Assembly (NCBI GenBank): GCA_044226205.1
Contig: JBGAHL010000004.1
Span: 124,001 to 188,000 of the forward strand
DNA: 64,000 bases
Direction of reading: 5' to 3'
DNA from: M3007 sp044226205
GTDB lineage: Bacteria; Bacteroidota; Bacteroidia; Chitinophagales; Saprospiraceae
Below, in pieces: positions 11,176 to 20,016 of this stretch. Each line of letters starts with the position of its first letter. The first letter of the stretch is position 1. Below the pieces are notes generated by a model. That model did no database searches, had not been told where the DNA came from, and worked only from the letters and a program-made list of their open reading frames with translations. Position numbers and translations under genes: made by a program.

Positions 11176-11183
11176 CAAAAGTA
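11176..11183 (-). promoter_or_regulatory. Candidate -7 box of dnaN promoter
   Basis: Reads TACTTTTG on the minus strand (TAnnTTTG), about 50 bases before the dnaN ATG. The -33 element is unclear. Confidence 0.45.
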
Positions 11184-11242
11184 AAATACCGCGGCCGGCT
11201 TTTTGTGGAAAAAAACTAACAAGCTGTTGAAAAAGGAAAAAC

Positions 11243-11250
11243 TACTTTTG
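11243..11250 (+). promoter_or_regulatory. Candidate -7 box for M16 gene
   Basis: TACTTTTG on the plus strand, 53 bases before the ATG at 11304. It is back-to-back with the dnaN box, which also reads TACTTTTG. Confidence 0.4.
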
Positions 11251-11303
11251 CAGCCTTTTTCTATCCTGCCTGCCGCCAGGAGGGCTTGTAAAAAAACTGG
11301 TCT

Positions 11304-12614
11304 ATGCCGCGCCGTTTGCCCACCGTTTCCAGTTCGCTGAACCGCAAATTGCCGCCTCCCATTCAGGAGGTGCAGCAGCTGGTGTTGCCGTGGCCCGCGG
11401 AAATCCGGCTCGACAACGGCATTCCCGTGTACGTGCTCGATTATCCCGATCAGGAGATCGTCAAGATCGAAGTGGTGTACCGCGCCGGCCGGCCCGACGA
11501 ACACAAACGCCTGGCAGCCCGTGCAACAGCCCGCCTGCTGCGCGACGGCTCCCGGCGGCGCAGCGGGGCTGAAATAGCGGAACTGATTGATTTCTATGGC
11601 GGTACGTTCAGCATCCCGACCAATCTTGACAATTCCAGTTTTGTATTAATGGGCTTGAAAAAATACGCCGGCGAATTGCTGCCGGTGTTTGCAGAGGCCC
11701 TGCTGGAACCTGTTTTTCCTGAAAAAGAACTCGAAACCTTCCGTCAGACGCACGTCGCGGAACTGCTCGTAGAACTCGAAAAACCCGAGGTACGCGCCTA
11801 TCGGGAAGTCACCGAACGGATCTTCGGCGCGTCGCATCCGTACGGCTACAACTCGCAGCCATCCGATTACGAAGCGCTCACCCGCGACGATCTGCTGCAA
11901 CACTTCGAGCGCTGCCACACGCCCGAACGCTGCCGGATTTTTGCCAGCGGTCGTATCGACGAGGGACTGATCGCGCAATTAAACGCCCTTTTCGGGCAGA
12001 TGCAACCAGGCAAACAGTCTGTTGATAACCAGTCATTTATCGAAGAAAAATCAACGCCCGCCACCCCGACTGCCGTACACCTCCCCCACCCCGGCTCTCT
12101 TCAAACGGCTATCAAGATCGGCCGCAGGCTTTTTCCGCGCAAGCACCTGGATTTTGACGGCATGTTTGTGCTCAACACCTTGCTCGGAGGTTATTTCGGT
12201 TCGCGACTGATGATGAACATCCGCGAAAAACGCGGCTACACCTACAACATCTATTCCACCGCCGACGCGATGTTGTACGACGGCTGCTTTTACATCGCCA
12301 CGGAAGTCAACTCCGACAAAACCGCTGCAACGATCCGCGAGATACTGGCCGAAATGCGCCATTTGTGCGAGAAACCTGTTGAGGATGAGGAACTTGGCAT
12401 GGTTCGCGGTTACCTGCTCGGCATGTTGCTCAACGGTCTCGATGGCCCCGTCAACGCCTCCGACATGGTGCGAAACCTGATCGTCGACGAGCTTCCGCCC
12501 GACGCTTTCGAGCGTTTGGTGCACACCGTTCGGCACATCACGGCGGCCGATTTGCAGGTCCTGGCACGCAGATATTTACAAGCGGAAGATTACTGGATTG
12601 TCACCGTAGGGTAA
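11304..12614 (+). CDS. M16-family protein lacking the zinc site
   Basis: A 436-aa protein with the two-lobed M16 (insulinase/pitrilysin/processing peptidase) architecture. The N-lobe beta strands around RLDNGIPVYVLDYPDQEIVKIEVVYRAG are normal. However, where active enzymes have HxxEH this protein reads RLAARATARLLRDGSRRR, with no His or Glu ligands. The C-lobe keeps the substrate-side motif REKRGYTYNIYS (the R/Y pair). This is the pattern of the non-catalytic partner in M16 heterodimers. No catalytic M16 partner lies in this window. It may act as a scaffold, or pair with a product encoded elsewhere. Confidence 0.83.
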   Translation: MPRRLPTVSSSLNRKLPPPIQEVQQLVLPWPAEIRLDNGIPVYVLDYPDQEIVKIEVVYRAGRPDEHKRLAARATARLLRDGSRRRSGAEIAELIDFYGGTFSIPTNLDNSSFVLMGLKKYAGELLPVFAEALLEPVFPEKELETFRQTHVAELLVELEKPEVRAYREVTERIFGASHPYGYNSQPSDYEALTRDDLLQHFERCHTPERCRIFASGRIDEGLIAQLNALFGQMQPGKQSVDNQSFIEEKSTPATPTAVHLPHPGSLQTAIKIGRRLFPRKHLDFDGMFVLNTLLGGYFGSRLMMNIREKRGYTYNIYSTADAMLYDGCFYIATEVNSDKTAATIREILAEMRHLCEKPVEDEELGMVRGYLLGMLLNGLDGPVNASDMVRNLIVDELPPDAFERLVHTVRHITAADLQVLARRYLQAEDYWIVTVG

Positions 12615-12695
12615 ACCCTCATTAATTCCCCGATTTTTAACCCATTTTTTAATATTAAACTCGTGTTTGCACACGAAAAAACCTGAAAAACTGCT

Positions 12696-12703
12696 TAGTT
12701 TTG
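12696..12703 (+). promoter_or_regulatory. Candidate -7 box of mre operon
   Basis: TAGTTTTG (TAnnTTTG) 48 bases before the mreB start. A TTTG lies upstream at 12666-12669, but at a 26-base spacing, longer than usual. Confidence 0.4.
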
Positions 12704-12750
12704 CCCGCTTTTTGAAAAAACCCACACTCAGATTTTAAATACCTCCAACA

Positions 12751-13782
12751 TTGAACTTCTTTAAATTTTTCAAGCAGGAATTAGCCGTTGACCTGGGCAC
12801 CGCCAACACGCTCATCATGTCGAACGGTGAAGTGATAGTGGACGAACCTTCCATCGTAGCCATCGACCGAAAATCGGGCAATACGATTGCAGTGGGCCAG
12901 CGAGCGATGCAGATGCACGAGAAAACCCACGAAAACATCAAAACCGTACGACCGCTCAAGGACGGCGTGATCGCCGACTTCCAGGCTGCCGAGGCCATGA
13001 TCGAAAGCATGATCCGCATGGCCGGCAAGCGCAATAACCTTTTCAGCCACCTCAAAATGGTCATCTGCATTCCCAGCGGTATCACCGAGGTGGAAAAACG
13101 CGCCGTGTTCGACTCTGCCGACCACGTCGACTCCAAAGAAACCTACCTCATCCACGAACCGATGGCCGCGGCCCTCGGTATCGGCCTGAACATCGAAGAA
13201 CCCGTAGGCAACATGGTGATCGACATTGGTGGCGGCACGACTGAAATTGCCGTGATCGCGCTGTCCGGTATCGTATGCGACCAAAGTATCCGCATCGCCG
13301 GTGACGAACTCACCAACGACATCATGAACTACATGAAGCGGGAGCACAATATCCTCATCGGGGAGCGCACCGCCGAACAGATCAAGATCAACGTCGGCTC
13401 CGCGCTGCACGAACTGGAAAATCCGCCCGCCGATTACGCCGTCAACGGTCGCGACCTGATGACCGGCATTCCCAAGCAGATCAAAATCAACTATCAGGAA
13501 GTCGCCTACGCCATCGATAAAAGCATCAGCAAGGTGGAAGACGCCGTGCTGAAGGCACTTGAACTGACTCCGCCCGAGCTGGCTTCCGATATTTACAAAA
13601 CCGGTTTGTACCTCACGGGTGGCGGCGCTTTGCTGCGTGGCCTGGCCAAACGCCTCGAGCAAAAAACCAAGCTCAACGTTCATGTAGCAGACGACCCGCT
13701 CCGTGCCGTTGTACGCGGCACCGGCATGGCTCTCCAGAACTCGGACAAATTCTCTTTCCTTATCGACCGTAAAAGCGTCTGA
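12751..13782 (+). CDS. mreB: Rod shape-determining protein MreB
   Basis: A 343-aa actin-like ATPase that forms membrane-bound filaments guiding cell-wall elongation. The phosphate-1 motif VDLGTANTLI is near residues 14-23, and the phosphate-2 motif IDIGGGTTEIAVI is near 154-166. The adenosine-region glycines appear as LYLTGGGALLRGL. The start is a TTG at 12751 (NFFKFFKQELAVDLG); no ATG is available at the right place. It leads the operon mreB-mreC-mreD-PBP2, all on the plus strand with short gaps or overlaps. Confidence 0.97.
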   Translation: MNFFKFFKQELAVDLGTANTLIMSNGEVIVDEPSIVAIDRKSGNTIAVGQRAMQMHEKTHENIKTVRPLKDGVIADFQAAEAMIESMIRMAGKRNNLFSHLKMVICIPSGITEVEKRAVFDSADHVDSKETYLIHEPMAAALGIGLNIEEPVGNMVIDIGGGTTEIAVIALSGIVCDQSIRIAGDELTNDIMNYMKREHNILIGERTAEQIKINVGSALHELENPPADYAVNGRDLMTGIPKQIKINYQEVAYAIDKSISKVEDAVLKALELTPPELASDIYKTGLYLTGGGALLRGLAKRLEQKTKLNVHVADDPLRAVVRGTGMALQNSDKFSFLIDRKSV

Positions 13783-13793
13783 CCCGACCGATC

Positions 13794-14651
13794 ATGCGCG
13801 CCCTGCTTCAGATTTTTATCCGCAATGGCGGCTTTTTCACCTTTGCCGTCCTGGAGTTGATTTGCGCCTATCTGATCGTCAATTTCAACGGAGAACAAGG
13901 AAAAATTTACGCCCATACCGCCACCCTGGTCGGCGGCAACATCAACAAGCAATGGCGTGGTGTGGTGGATTATATTCATTTGCCCGACCGCCTGGAACAA
14001 ATCGCACAGGAAAACGACTCGCTCAAAACCCTGCTGCTGCGTATGCGCACGGTGCAAGTGCCGTATCGGGATACGTTTTTTACCGTCAGTTTTGATACCT
14101 TGAAACGTAAAACCTACCGGCCCGATTTTGAATTTATCTCGGCCGAAGTAATCGGCAACAACATCGGCGGCAGCAGCAACTGGATCACCCTCAACAGGGG
14201 TAAAAACGACGGCGTCACGGAAAATTCGGGCGTCGTTACGCGGCAAGGGGTCGTGGGCATCGTGCGTTTTGCAGACAATAATTTTGCGCTTGCCATGTCG
14301 GTGCTTCACCGCCAGACGAAAATTTCGGCTAGCATCAAAAATCGCGGTTTCTTCGGCTCCCTGGTCTGGGATGGAGAAAATCCGTCGGAAATGATCCTGA
14401 ACGATATTCCGAAGCACGTCCCCATCCAGCCTGGCGACACAGTTGTGACCAGCGGATACTCCCTCCTGTTCCCCAAAGATTATCCAATCGGCACAATCGA
14501 ATCATCGAACATACCATCCGGCAGCAATTTTCACCTCATACGGGTGAAACTCAGCCAAAACATGGCCGACGTTCGCGACGTATACGTGGTAAAGAACATT
14601 TATTACACCCAGATCGACTCATTACAACGGCGCGCAAAGGATGAAGAATAG
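13794..14651 (+). CDS. mreC: Rod shape-determining protein MreC
   Basis: A 285-aa bitopic inner-membrane protein of the elongasome. A transmembrane helix (about residues 14-32) is followed by a short coiled coil (about 60-85, LPDRLEQIAQENDSLKTLLL). The periplasmic beta domain contains the expected VIGNNIGGSSNWITLNRGKNDGV-type segment and DTVVTSGYSLLFPKDYPIGTI. It starts 11 bases after mreB and overlaps mreD by 11 bases, which indicates translational coupling. Confidence 0.94.
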   Translation: MRALLQIFIRNGGFFTFAVLELICAYLIVNFNGEQGKIYAHTATLVGGNINKQWRGVVDYIHLPDRLEQIAQENDSLKTLLLRMRTVQVPYRDTFFTVSFDTLKRKTYRPDFEFISAEVIGNNIGGSSNWITLNRGKNDGVTENSGVVTRQGVVGIVRFADNNFALAMSVLHRQTKISASIKNRGFFGSLVWDGENPSEMILNDIPKHVPIQPGDTVVTSGYSLLFPKDYPIGTIESSNIPSGSNFHLIRVKLSQNMADVRDVYVVKNIYYTQIDSLQRRAKDEE

Positions 14652-15168
14652 TGGATTTTTCTTTCCCAACTTCTGGCGATTCCTCGGGTTGCTGGCTATT
14701 CAGGGGCTGGTGCTGATCCACGTGCCGGCCACCGTTGGGCATACCGTGTTCAATATCCTGCTGTATCCACTGTTCATCTTTTTCCTGCCCATGACCATGC
14801 CCAGGGCAGGCTCGGTGGCTTTGGGTTTTCTGATCGGGCTGATGGTGGATTTTATTTACGGCTCGCCGGGCGTACACGCCAGTGCTGGCGCTTTTTCGGG
14901 TTATATCCGTCCGACGGTGCTGGGCATTTTTGCACCGCGCGGCGGGTTTTCGGGCAAGGAAGTCGTTCCCTCTCCCGAGTATTTCGGCACCCTGCGCTAC
15001 ATGCAATCGGCCGGACTGTTCTTTATTTTCCACCTGTTCTGGTATTTTTCGGTAGAGGCATTCACATTTGTGTACATCGGACAGATTACGCTGAAAACCA
15101 TCGTAAGCTGGTTGCTCAGTATGATTTTCGTGTTCTTTTACGGATTTTTGTTCAATCCGAAAATCTGA
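14641..15168 (+). CDS. mreD: Rod shape-determining protein MreD
   Basis: A 175-aa polytopic membrane protein with four to five hydrophobic segments, in the position and size range of MreD. The sequence is weakly conserved across bacteria, so the call rests on operon context together with the membrane topology. The segment GFLIGLMVDFIYGSPGVHASAG resembles the family core. Its ATG lies inside the end of mreC, and the PBP2 gene follows after about 33 bases. Confidence 0.85.
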   Translation: MKNSGFFFPNFWRFLGLLAIQGLVLIHVPATVGHTVFNILLYPLFIFFLPMTMPRAGSVALGFLIGLMVDFIYGSPGVHASAGAFSGYIRPTVLGIFAPRGGFSGKEVVPSPEYFGTLRYMQSAGLFFIFHLFWYFSVEAFTFVYIGQITLKTIVSWLLSMIFVFFYGFLFNPKI

Positions 15169-15201
15169 TCTTTCCACGCTTGTTCAGCGCTCATTCAAAC
15201 C

Positions 15202-17223
15202 ATGACGGCTGCAATTCTACGGCAACGCAATATCCGGATCGTGCTCGTGCTAGGCGCCTTCGCGCTGCTGGCCAAAGCTGCCCAGTTGCAGCTGTTCGAT
15301 TCGTCCTTCCGCAAACGCGCCGATGCCACCACCATCGATAAACTGACCTCGTACCCGCCGCGAGGCCTGGTGTTCGACCGCAACGGAAAACTCATCGTCA
15401 ACAACAACGCGATGTACGATCTCATGGTGACCTACAGTCAGGTCAATCCAAAAATGGATACCATGAAATTGTGCAACTTGCTGAATATCAACAAGGACGA
15501 ATTTCGCCAACGCATGACCAAAGACTGGCGGAGCGGAAAGTTTTCCAAAAAGGTCCCTTTTGTGTTTTTCAGCAAAATGTCGGACAAGACCTACGCGACC
15601 CTGCAGGAATGCCTCTACGAATTCCCGGGCTTCTTCGTACAAGTGCGCAATATCCGCGGCTATCCGTACAGCGTCGGGGCACACGTGCTGGGCTACATCA
15701 ATGAAGTGGACCCGCGCGACATCGCGGCCGGCAAAGGCGTGTATGCCCCTGGCGACTATATCGGCGCCGCGGGTCTTGAATTTGAGTACGAGCCTTATTT
15801 GCGGGGAAAAAAAGGGGCGACCTATTTGTTGAAAGACAACCTCGGCCGCATCGTCGATAAATTTCAAAACGGCGAGATGGACACGCTGGCCGTATCGGGC
15901 AGCGATCTGGTTTCCACCATCGACATCGACCTGCAAGCCTACGGCGAAATGCTGATGACCGGCAAAACCGGCTCCATCGTGGCGCTCGAACCGCGATCGG
16001 GCGAAATCCTGTGCATGATCAGCGCCCCGACCTACGACCCCAACCGCCTCGTGATGACCCAGGAACGAGGCCAGGTGTTCAGTGAACTGCTGACCGACTC
16101 GCTGAAACCCTTTTTCGACCGCACCGTCATGGCCAAATACCCGCCCGGGTCGATTTTCAAAACCGTCGTAACGCTGGCAGGTTTGCAGGAAGGCACCCTC
16201 AATCCCGACAGGGGAACCAGTTGCAACGGCGGGTATTTCTACGCGGGCCGTTTGTACAAATGCCACAACCACGCACACGTGGGAAATGTCGTCGATGCGC
16301 TCGGGTATTCCTGCAACACCTACTATTTCAATGAGTTCCGCAACATCGTGGACAAATACGGATTCGGCAACCCGCAAAAGGGCCTCGATGTTTTTACCGA
16401 ATACTGCAAAGAGTTTGGCCTGGGCCAGCAACTCGGGATCGACTACCCCAACGAAAGCGCGGGCAACCTGCCCACTTCCGCTTTCTACGACAAAATCTAC
16501 CCGCGCAAACTCGGCGGCTGGCACTCGCCGACCATCATGTCGATGGGCATCGGGCAGGGCGAATTGCAACTCACGACCTTGCAAATGGCCAACCTGGCCG
16601 CCTGCATTGCCAATCGCGGCGTTTGGTACGCCCCGCGGCTTGCCAAAGAATTCAAGGATAAAAACGGCCGGATCGACATCAAGCACTTCCAACCGCACAA
16701 ATCCCGCGTTGACAAACGCTACTTCGATATGGTCGTCGAAGGAATGGCCCAGTGTGTGATTCGCGGCACCGCGCACGCATCCGCCATTCCGGACATCCAG
16801 ATTTGCGGCAAAACCGGCACGAGCCAAAATCCGCATGGTGAAGACCACTCCGTGTTTTTTGCCTTTGCGCCAAAAGACAATCCCCAAATCGCCATTGCCG
16901 TGTACGTTGAAAACGCCGGTTGGGGCGGTTCCTATGCTGCGCCGATCGCCAGCCTGATGATTGAAAAATATTTGCGGCCCGATCACCAGATACTGCCCGA
17001 ACGTATCAAAATCGAGGAACGCATGTTCAATACCTGGATCATCAAACGACCGGCATCTGTGCGCAATACGCCGTCGATTCAGGCTGCCCGTACAATCCCC
17101 TCGGGCAAACGCGACAGCCTGCCGGAGCCGGCTGACCTGCCCCTGGACGCGCCGCCCCAGGGCTACCTCCTCCCCTCTTCTTCCGGCGGAGCCGGTCTGG
17201 GGCGAAATACTGGAAGGCGCTGA
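15202..17223 (+). CDS. mrdA: Penicillin-binding protein 2 (elongasome transpeptidase)
   Basis: A 673-aa class B penicillin-binding protein that cross-links peptidoglycan during elongation. An N-terminal membrane anchor (about residues 11-28) is followed by a dimerisation region. In the transpeptidase domain, SxxK is in PPGSIFKTV (serine near 317), SxN appears as SCN in GYSCNTYYF, and KTG lies in CGKTGTSQ (near 537). A proline-rich tail (SIQAARTIPSGKRDSLPEP...) ends the protein. It is the last gene of the mre operon; the usual next gene, rodA, is absent and a strong terminator follows. Confidence 0.95.
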   Translation: MTAAILRQRNIRIVLVLGAFALLAKAAQLQLFDSSFRKRADATTIDKLTSYPPRGLVFDRNGKLIVNNNAMYDLMVTYSQVNPKMDTMKLCNLLNINKDEFRQRMTKDWRSGKFSKKVPFVFFSKMSDKTYATLQECLYEFPGFFVQVRNIRGYPYSVGAHVLGYINEVDPRDIAAGKGVYAPGDYIGAAGLEFEYEPYLRGKKGATYLLKDNLGRIVDKFQNGEMDTLAVSGSDLVSTIDIDLQAYGEMLMTGKTGSIVALEPRSGEILCMISAPTYDPNRLVMTQERGQVFSELLTDSLKPFFDRTVMAKYPPGSIFKTVVTLAGLQEGTLNPDRGTSCNGGYFYAGRLYKCHNHAHVGNVVDALGYSCNTYYFNEFRNIVDKYGFGNPQKGLDVFTEYCKEFGLGQQLGIDYPNESAGNLPTSAFYDKIYPRKLGGWHSPTIMSMGIGQGELQLTTLQMANLAACIANRGVWYAPRLAKEFKDKNGRIDIKHFQPHKSRVDKRYFDMVVEGMAQCVIRGTAHASAIPDIQICGKTGTSQNPHGEDHSVFFAFAPKDNPQIAIAVYVENAGWGGSYAAPIASLMIEKYLRPDHQILPERIKIEERMFNTWIIKRPASVRNTPSIQAARTIPSGKRDSLPEPADLPLDAPPQGYLLPSSSGGAGLGRNTGRR

Positions 17224-17239
17224 TTTTGAGCCATATATA

Positions 17240-17279
17240 GCAAGCGGGGCTGCATTCTGACGAATGCAGCCCCGCTTGC
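17240..17279. terminator. Strong bidirectional terminator hairpin
   Basis: Perfect 18-bp arms (17240-17257 and 17262-17279) with a 4-base loop lie between the convergent PBP2 and cytochrome c peroxidase genes. The stem core is GCGGGGCTGC. There is no long T-run, but the stem is very stable. Confidence 0.8.
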
Positions 17280-17298
17280 ATATTGGTTATTGCCCCGT

Positions 17299-18516
17299 TT
17301 ATTTGAACGGGTCGGAGAAACGCGGATCGGTCAGCACCGTCTCGTCGGTCAGGGTATTGAGGAATGCGATGAGGGCCTGCTTTTCGAGCGGATTCAGGTT
17401 CATTCGCTTCGGAGAGCCGTCGCTGTTGCGCAGGTTTTTGTCCAAAGACTGGTGCGGTTGAATGCCGTGATCATAATGGTTGATCACGTCTTCGAGCGTA
17501 GCAAAGCGGCCATCGTGCATGTAAGGAGCGGTCAGGGCAATGTTGCGCAGGCTCGGGATGCGGAAACGGCCTTCGCCGAGGCCCTGGTCGGCATAGGCCA
17601 GGTCGAGCCCGTTGTTGGCGGCGCCTTTCAGGTCGTTGCCGTTGCCGAACACACTGCCGCCGCCGGAGCCGTATTCGCCGCCGGCAAAATCAGGAGCGGC
17701 AAAATTGGGCGCCGCATGGCAGCGGTTGCAATTGGTGCGGCTGCTGAAAAACAGATCGTGGCCCATTTGCTCCATGGGAGTAAAGCCTGCGAACGACTGG
17801 CGTTGCTCCACGTCGAAACGCGAATTGGTGGTGGTAATAGAGCAGACAAACTGGGCCAGCGCGGAACCGATAAGATCTTCGGTAATCGTGCGAGTGCCAA
17901 AAGCCGATTCAAAAAGGGCCGGGTAGTAGTCGATAGCCGCCAGTTTGCGTTCCAGGTTGGCCAGTTCTTCCATGCCCATTTCAATGTGGTTCTGGATGGG
18001 TTTGGTCACGAGTTCGCCCACATTGGCTACCCGGGAATCCCAGAACAGGTTGTTATTAAAACCGGAGTTGATAATGGCCATCGAGTTGCGCGGCGTCACT
18101 TTGCCGCCAAAACCGGTGCTGGCGGCCTTGCCGTCGCTGAATGCCAGTTCCTGTTTGTGGCAGGACGCGCAGGAAATGCGGTTGTTGAGGGACAACTGCG
18201 GGTCGTAGAACAACACGCGGCCCAGGGTGGCGCCGGCGTTGGTGATGTTGGGGTTCTGCGTGTTGAAGCCAAAACCGAAGCCAAAACCGCCTTCAAACGG
18301 AATCAGTAAAGTATCGCCATTCGCGTCGATAACAATTTGGACACCGTTGTTGGTATTGTTGCCGAACTCACTCGGCACGTTCAGGGCGTAATTGTAGGGC
18401 TGATCTGGCAGATTGGGCTGCAAATTCAGCGTCGAGGTTTCGGGGTCGGCTTTGCAGGCGACGAACCAGGTCAAACCTGCCAGGGCCGCGAAAAGAAGGG
18501 GAAATTTGATTTTCAT
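17299..18516 (-). CDS. Di-haem cytochrome c peroxidase (MauG/CcpA type)
   Basis: A 405-aa exported c-type cytochrome that probably reduces hydrogen peroxide using electrons from small cytochromes. Two CxxCH haem sites are visible: CASCHK (about residue 115) and CNRCH (about 260). The N-terminus (MKIKFPLLFAALAGLTWFVAC) is a signal peptide that may be lipoprotein-type, with the cysteine at residue 21. The motif YMHDGRFATLEDVINHYDHG is typical of the family's C-terminal domain. It is transcribed alone, convergent with PBP2. MauG-like oxidation of another protein is an alternative. Confidence 0.9.
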   Translation of the reverse strand: MKIKFPLLFAALAGLTWFVACKADPETSTLNLQPNLPDQPYNYALNVPSEFGNNTNNGVQIVIDANGDTLLIPFEGGFGFGFGFNTQNPNITNAGATLGRVLFYDPQLSLNNRISCASCHKQELAFSDGKAASTGFGGKVTPRNSMAIINSGFNNNLFWDSRVANVGELVTKPIQNHIEMGMEELANLERKLAAIDYYPALFESAFGTRTITEDLIGSALAQFVCSITTTNSRFDVEQRQSFAGFTPMEQMGHDLFFSSRTNCNRCHAAPNFAAPDFAGGEYGSGGGSVFGNGNDLKGAANNGLDLAYADQGLGEGRFRIPSLRNIALTAPYMHDGRFATLEDVINHYDHGIQPHQSLDKNLRNSDGSPKRMNLNPLEKQALIAFLNTLTDETVLTDPRFSDPFK

Positions 18517-18632
18517 GACAAAACAGATTTTTTACAAAAAGGTGAAAAAGTTCAGGATGCTCTGGAATTGGAGTCTTGTCCGGGTTATTACAGCACAAGA
18601 CGGTGTTTGCGGTCAAAACGTTGGCTCATTGA

Positions 18633-19223
18633 TCAAAAATAATGATTTAAAAACAAACCGACGGGAGGAATAAAATCGATGGCGAATCCGAAATCGGGCA
18701 CCAGGCCCATAATCAGGGATGCCTCGGTTCCGATGCTGATGCGCGGCTGGATAAAATATTCGATCCCCCAAACGGGGCCGCCGCCCAGAAATCCGTTTTC
18801 CTGCGACTGGTTGTTGCCCGGGACATTCAGATCGCCGCCGAGAATAACAAAGTCAAAACCGCGCGTATAGGCCCAGCGGCCGCCGAGGCTGCGTCTTTTT
18901 TCCCAGCCCATGGCGATGTTGAGTTGGGGATCGTCCAGATCGCCGTTGCCGTCGGGCACAAGATGGAATCCGGCAGAAAAACGAAAAGCGTAGCGGTTAC
19001 GCGGCCCATAGGCTTTAAAATGGATCAGGTACGGGCCAGCCTCCCTGGGATTCGAACGATTCAGCGGAATGAGTTGGGTTACGAGAGGCGTCATATTGAG
19101 CCCTACATTTTTGCGAAAACCGACCTGTTCCGGACGGCTCAGGCTATCGGATCTGGTTTGCGCCACAAGAATTTCACCGGTCAGGAAGGCCAGCAGGGTG
19201 AGCAGGAATAGTTTTTTCGGCAT
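18633..19223 (-). CDS. Outer-membrane beta-barrel-like protein (paralogue 1)
   Basis: A 196-aa exported protein of unknown function. A signal peptide (MPKKLFLLTLLAFLTGEILVAQ) is followed by alternating hydrophobic/polar strands and a C-terminal phenylalanine (NHYF), as expected for a small beta-barrel. It shares the pattern GPYLIHF...GGGPVWGIEYFIQPRISIGTEASL with the next upstream gene (PYLISF...GGGPVLGVQWRVLPRVSLTTECS), so the two are tandem paralogues. They are 3 bases apart and surely co-transcribed. No function can be assigned. Confidence 0.7.
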   Translation of the reverse strand: MPKKLFLLTLLAFLTGEILVAQTRSDSLSRPEQVGFRKNVGLNMTPLVTQLIPLNRSNPREAGPYLIHFKAYGPRNRYAFRFSAGFHLVPDGNGDLDDPQLNIAMGWEKRRSLGGRWAYTRGFDFVILGGDLNVPGNNQSQENGFLGGGPVWGIEYFIQPRISIGTEASLIMGLVPDFGFAIDFIPPVGLFLNHYF

Positions 19224-19226
19224 GGC

Positions 19227-19874
19227 TTAAAAGGAAAAATGAACAAACAGGGAGGAGGGCAACAAGGGGCGCAACTGAAATTCGCTGACCGGATCGTCGC
19301 GCACATCGGGCGGCGAATCGATTTTTTCACGACCGGTTTTGTAAATGCCGTAGATCGAACATTCCGTGGTGAGCGATACCCTGGGCAACACCCGCCATTG
19401 CACGCCGAGCACCGGCCCGCCCCCGAAGCTCCACACTTCGGATTTTAAAAAAGAGGAACTGCCAAAGAAACTGATCGCTTCAACCTCATCGCCCTGATAC
19501 CCCAATATTCCGTCGAGGCCCCAAAAAAAGGCGAGTTGGCGCGACATCGGCCTGACCCATTCGTAGCCCAGGCGCAGGTCGGCGCCCGTCTCTTTCTCGT
19601 CGGATGTCAGCCCGGTAATATCCGTGCTGTTTTTGTGGCGCAATTTGAAATTGAGCCCGGCTCGCCACCGGCGTCGGTCGAATTCGCCCCATCGAAAACT
19701 GATCAGATAGGGGTCGGAGGTCAGGTTGTTGCTCGTGCTGCCGAAAACCGAAGTGATGGTGTTGGTGATGTTGAGGCCGACATCAAAACGGCGGTTCGAG
19801 GGTTCGGAGCCGTCTGTCTGGGCCCACAGAAAAGAGGGTAAAAGGAGAAACAGGGTCAGGTGTAGCTTGGTCAT
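19227..19874 (-). CDS. Outer-membrane beta-barrel-like protein (paralogue 2)
   Basis: A 215-aa exported protein, first gene of a two-gene unit with its paralogue at 18633-19223. It has a signal peptide (MTKLHLTLFLLLPSFLWAQ), beta-strand-rich sequence, and a terminal aromatic residue (FVHFSF) typical of outer-membrane barrels. The segment GADLRLGYEWVRPMSRQLAFFWG looks like adjacent barrel strands. Function unknown; a structural or porin-like role is only inference. Confidence 0.7.
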   Translation of the reverse strand: MTKLHLTLFLLLPSFLWAQTDGSEPSNRRFDVGLNITNTITSVFGSTSNNLTSDPYLISFRWGEFDRRRWRAGLNFKLRHKNSTDITGLTSDEKETGADLRLGYEWVRPMSRQLAFFWGLDGILGYQGDEVEAISFFGSSSFLKSEVWSFGGGPVLGVQWRVLPRVSLTTECSIYGIYKTGREKIDSPPDVRDDPVSEFQLRPLLPSSLFVHFSF

Positions 19875-20016
19875 AATCAGGCAATAATTTTTTTACCGAA
19901 CGTATTCGCCGCGAAAGATGCGGCCTGATGATTTATTTGTGCGTTAAAATTTTACTAATGTTTTTGATCAGGGCCAATTCTGAACAGCCTGTTAACTTGC
20001 TCAGCAAATTCAATCC

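Noticed and set aside
15250..16986. A 578-codon open frame antisense to PBP2
   Set aside because: PBP2 motifs are intact on the plus strand; the antisense frame has no domain pattern and is a by-product of codon bias.
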